From the NCBI RefSeq assembly GCF_004332155.1, contig NZ_SJDV01000001.1, forward strand, positions 620,001 to 684,000: a stretch of DNA of 64,000 nucleotides. The letters run 5' to 3'. The translations under genes and the position numbers were made by a program. The notes under the pieces are model-generated. The model saw only the letters and a list, made by a program, of their open reading frames with translations, made no database searches and had not been told where the DNA came from. This DNA comes from Gramella sp. KN1008 (GTDB lineage: Bacteria > Bacteroidota > Bacteroidia > Flavobacteriales > Flavobacteriaceae). Shown in pieces: positions 63,427 to 64,000 of this stretch (position 1 is the first letter of the stretch; every line of letters begins with the position of its first letter).

Positions 63427-64000
63427 ATGAAAGCGATTGTAAGTATTGCCAGGATTCTGGTAGGAGTTCTTTTTATTTTTTCAGGATTCATTAAGCTGAA
63501 TGATCCGGTTGGATTTTCTTATAAACTTCAGGAATATTTTAGCGAACCGGTTCTGAATATTCCCTTTCTGATTCCTTTCGCGCTTATAATTGCCATTGTG
63601 ATCGTGATCTTTGAACTTGTGCTGGGGATCATGCTTTTAATAGGTTATGCCAGGAAGTTCACGAGCTGGAGTCTGCTGCTCATGATCATTTTCTTTACGT
63701 TTCTCACCTTTTATTCCGCTTACTATAATAAAGTTACGGATTGCGGGTGTTTCGGTGACGCGATACCATTAACGCCCTGGGAATCTTTCTATAAGGACGT
63801 GATACTTTTTGTCCTGATTCTTATCCTCTTTTTTAATCAGAAACTTATCAATCCGATCTTCAATCCTAAATATCATAAATGGGTGATCTTTGTTTCATTT
63901 ATAGCCTGTTTCGCATTTTGTTATCATGTATTGATGCACTTGCCGGTGTTCGATTTCAGACCTTATAAGATCGGAAATAATATCGCTGAGAAAATGAGTG
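63427..64000 (+). CDS. DoxX-like BT_3928-family membrane protein (partial, 3' end beyond window)
   Basis: The frame opens at ATG 63427 (MKAIVSIARILVGVLFIFSGFIKLNDPVGF) and is open for about 191 codons to the window edge. Hydrophobic helices lie at about 5-22, 50-72, 78-98, 118-135 and 148-168. The Cys motif DCGCFGDAIPLTPWES (about 113-128) is typical of DoxX/MauE-like proteins that may handle thiols. BT_3928 family members continue into a soluble domain that would lie outside the window. Function is unknown. Confidence 0.85.
   Translation, partial: MKAIVSIARILVGVLFIFSGFIKLNDPVGFSYKLQEYFSEPVLNIPFLIPFALIIAIVIVIFELVLGIMLLIGYARKFTSWSLLLMIIFFTFLTFYSAYYNKVTDCGCFGDAIPLTPWESFYKDVILFVLILILFFNQKLINPIFNPKYHKWVIFVSFIACFAFCYHVLMHLPVFDFRPYKIGNNIAEKMS

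Noticed and set aside
1..64000. Insertion sequences, prophage genes, toxin-antitoxin or restriction systems, polysaccharide utilisation loci
   Set aside because: No transposase, integrase, capsid, restriction, SusC/SusD or toxin-like protein was recognised on either strand.
1..64000. Riboswitches upstream of biosynthetic or transport genes
   Set aside because: Spacers before folP, cdaA, trkA and aspC are short and AT-rich, and I saw no recognisable aptamer core; a covariance search was not possible.

Overview
This window is chromosomal DNA from a member of the Bacteroidota, almost certainly the family Flavobacteriaceae and probably a marine genus close to Gramella/Christiangramia. That placement is inference from gene content and motifs; no search was run. 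The support is: type IX secretion (T9SS) parts and substrates (PorT/SprT, the T9SS plug protein, two giant proteins with type A sorting domains), a TamL-type lipoprotein, a sodium-pumping NQR complex with its ApbE, families named from this phylum (BT0820-like HAD, BT_3928, DUF1599, DUF3667, DUF4293), an AccD without zinc-ribbon cysteines, and the Bacteroidota promoter element TAnnTTTG in front of many lead genes. I see no insertion sequence, prophage, CRISPR array or rRNA. Coding density is very high and no gap exceeds 300 bases.

Layout. 1-5.8 kb (minus): a partial primary sigma factor, then pnp and rpsO, accD and fbaA. 5.8-10.6 kb: tamL divergent from a TrmH-type RNA methyltransferase, which converges on ubiE-porT. 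10.7-15.6 kb: trkA-trkH for potassium uptake, an aspartate aminotransferase and rsmG. 15.6-33.0 kb (minus): two adjacent giant T9SS cargo proteins of 2734 and about 3011 residues. They share an approximately 870-residue C-terminal half but have unrelated stalks, one of SprB repeats (including five near-identical 237-bp DNA units) and one of Ig/PKD-like modules. 33.3-38.5 kb: pruA, an NRDE/TANGO2-like protein, then plug-DUF3667-apaG. 38.7-46.2 kb (plus): nqrABCDEF with a UUCG-loop terminator, a 118-residue unknown protein and apbE, which flavinylates NQR. 46.2-50.9 kb (minus): gpmI, a monothiol thioredoxin-like lipoprotein, a HAD hydrolase, map, a NUMOD4/HNH protein and a methyltransferase, packed like one operon. 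51.0-54.4 kb: an M48 protease and two L,D-transpeptidases whose stop codons abut. 54.4-57.9 kb: ClpP paralogue with GNAT, tRNA-Gly(TCC), rho and a DUF4293 membrane protein. 58.0-64.0 kb: metallophosphoesterase, truA-ABC exporter, cdaA and folP, DUF1599 and a DoxX-like BT_3928 protein cut by the window end.

How the parts fit. Most of the window is housekeeping: RNA turnover, glycolysis, fatty acid synthesis, sodium-linked respiration and cell wall remodelling. The accessory, fast-evolving part is the 17.4-kb giant surface-protein pair, which the T9SS (PorT and the plug are encoded nearby) would export. c-di-AMP synthesis (cdaA) and TrkAH potassium uptake lie in the same window and are plausibly linked in regulation. 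Six of eight convergent gene pairs have essentially no spacer.
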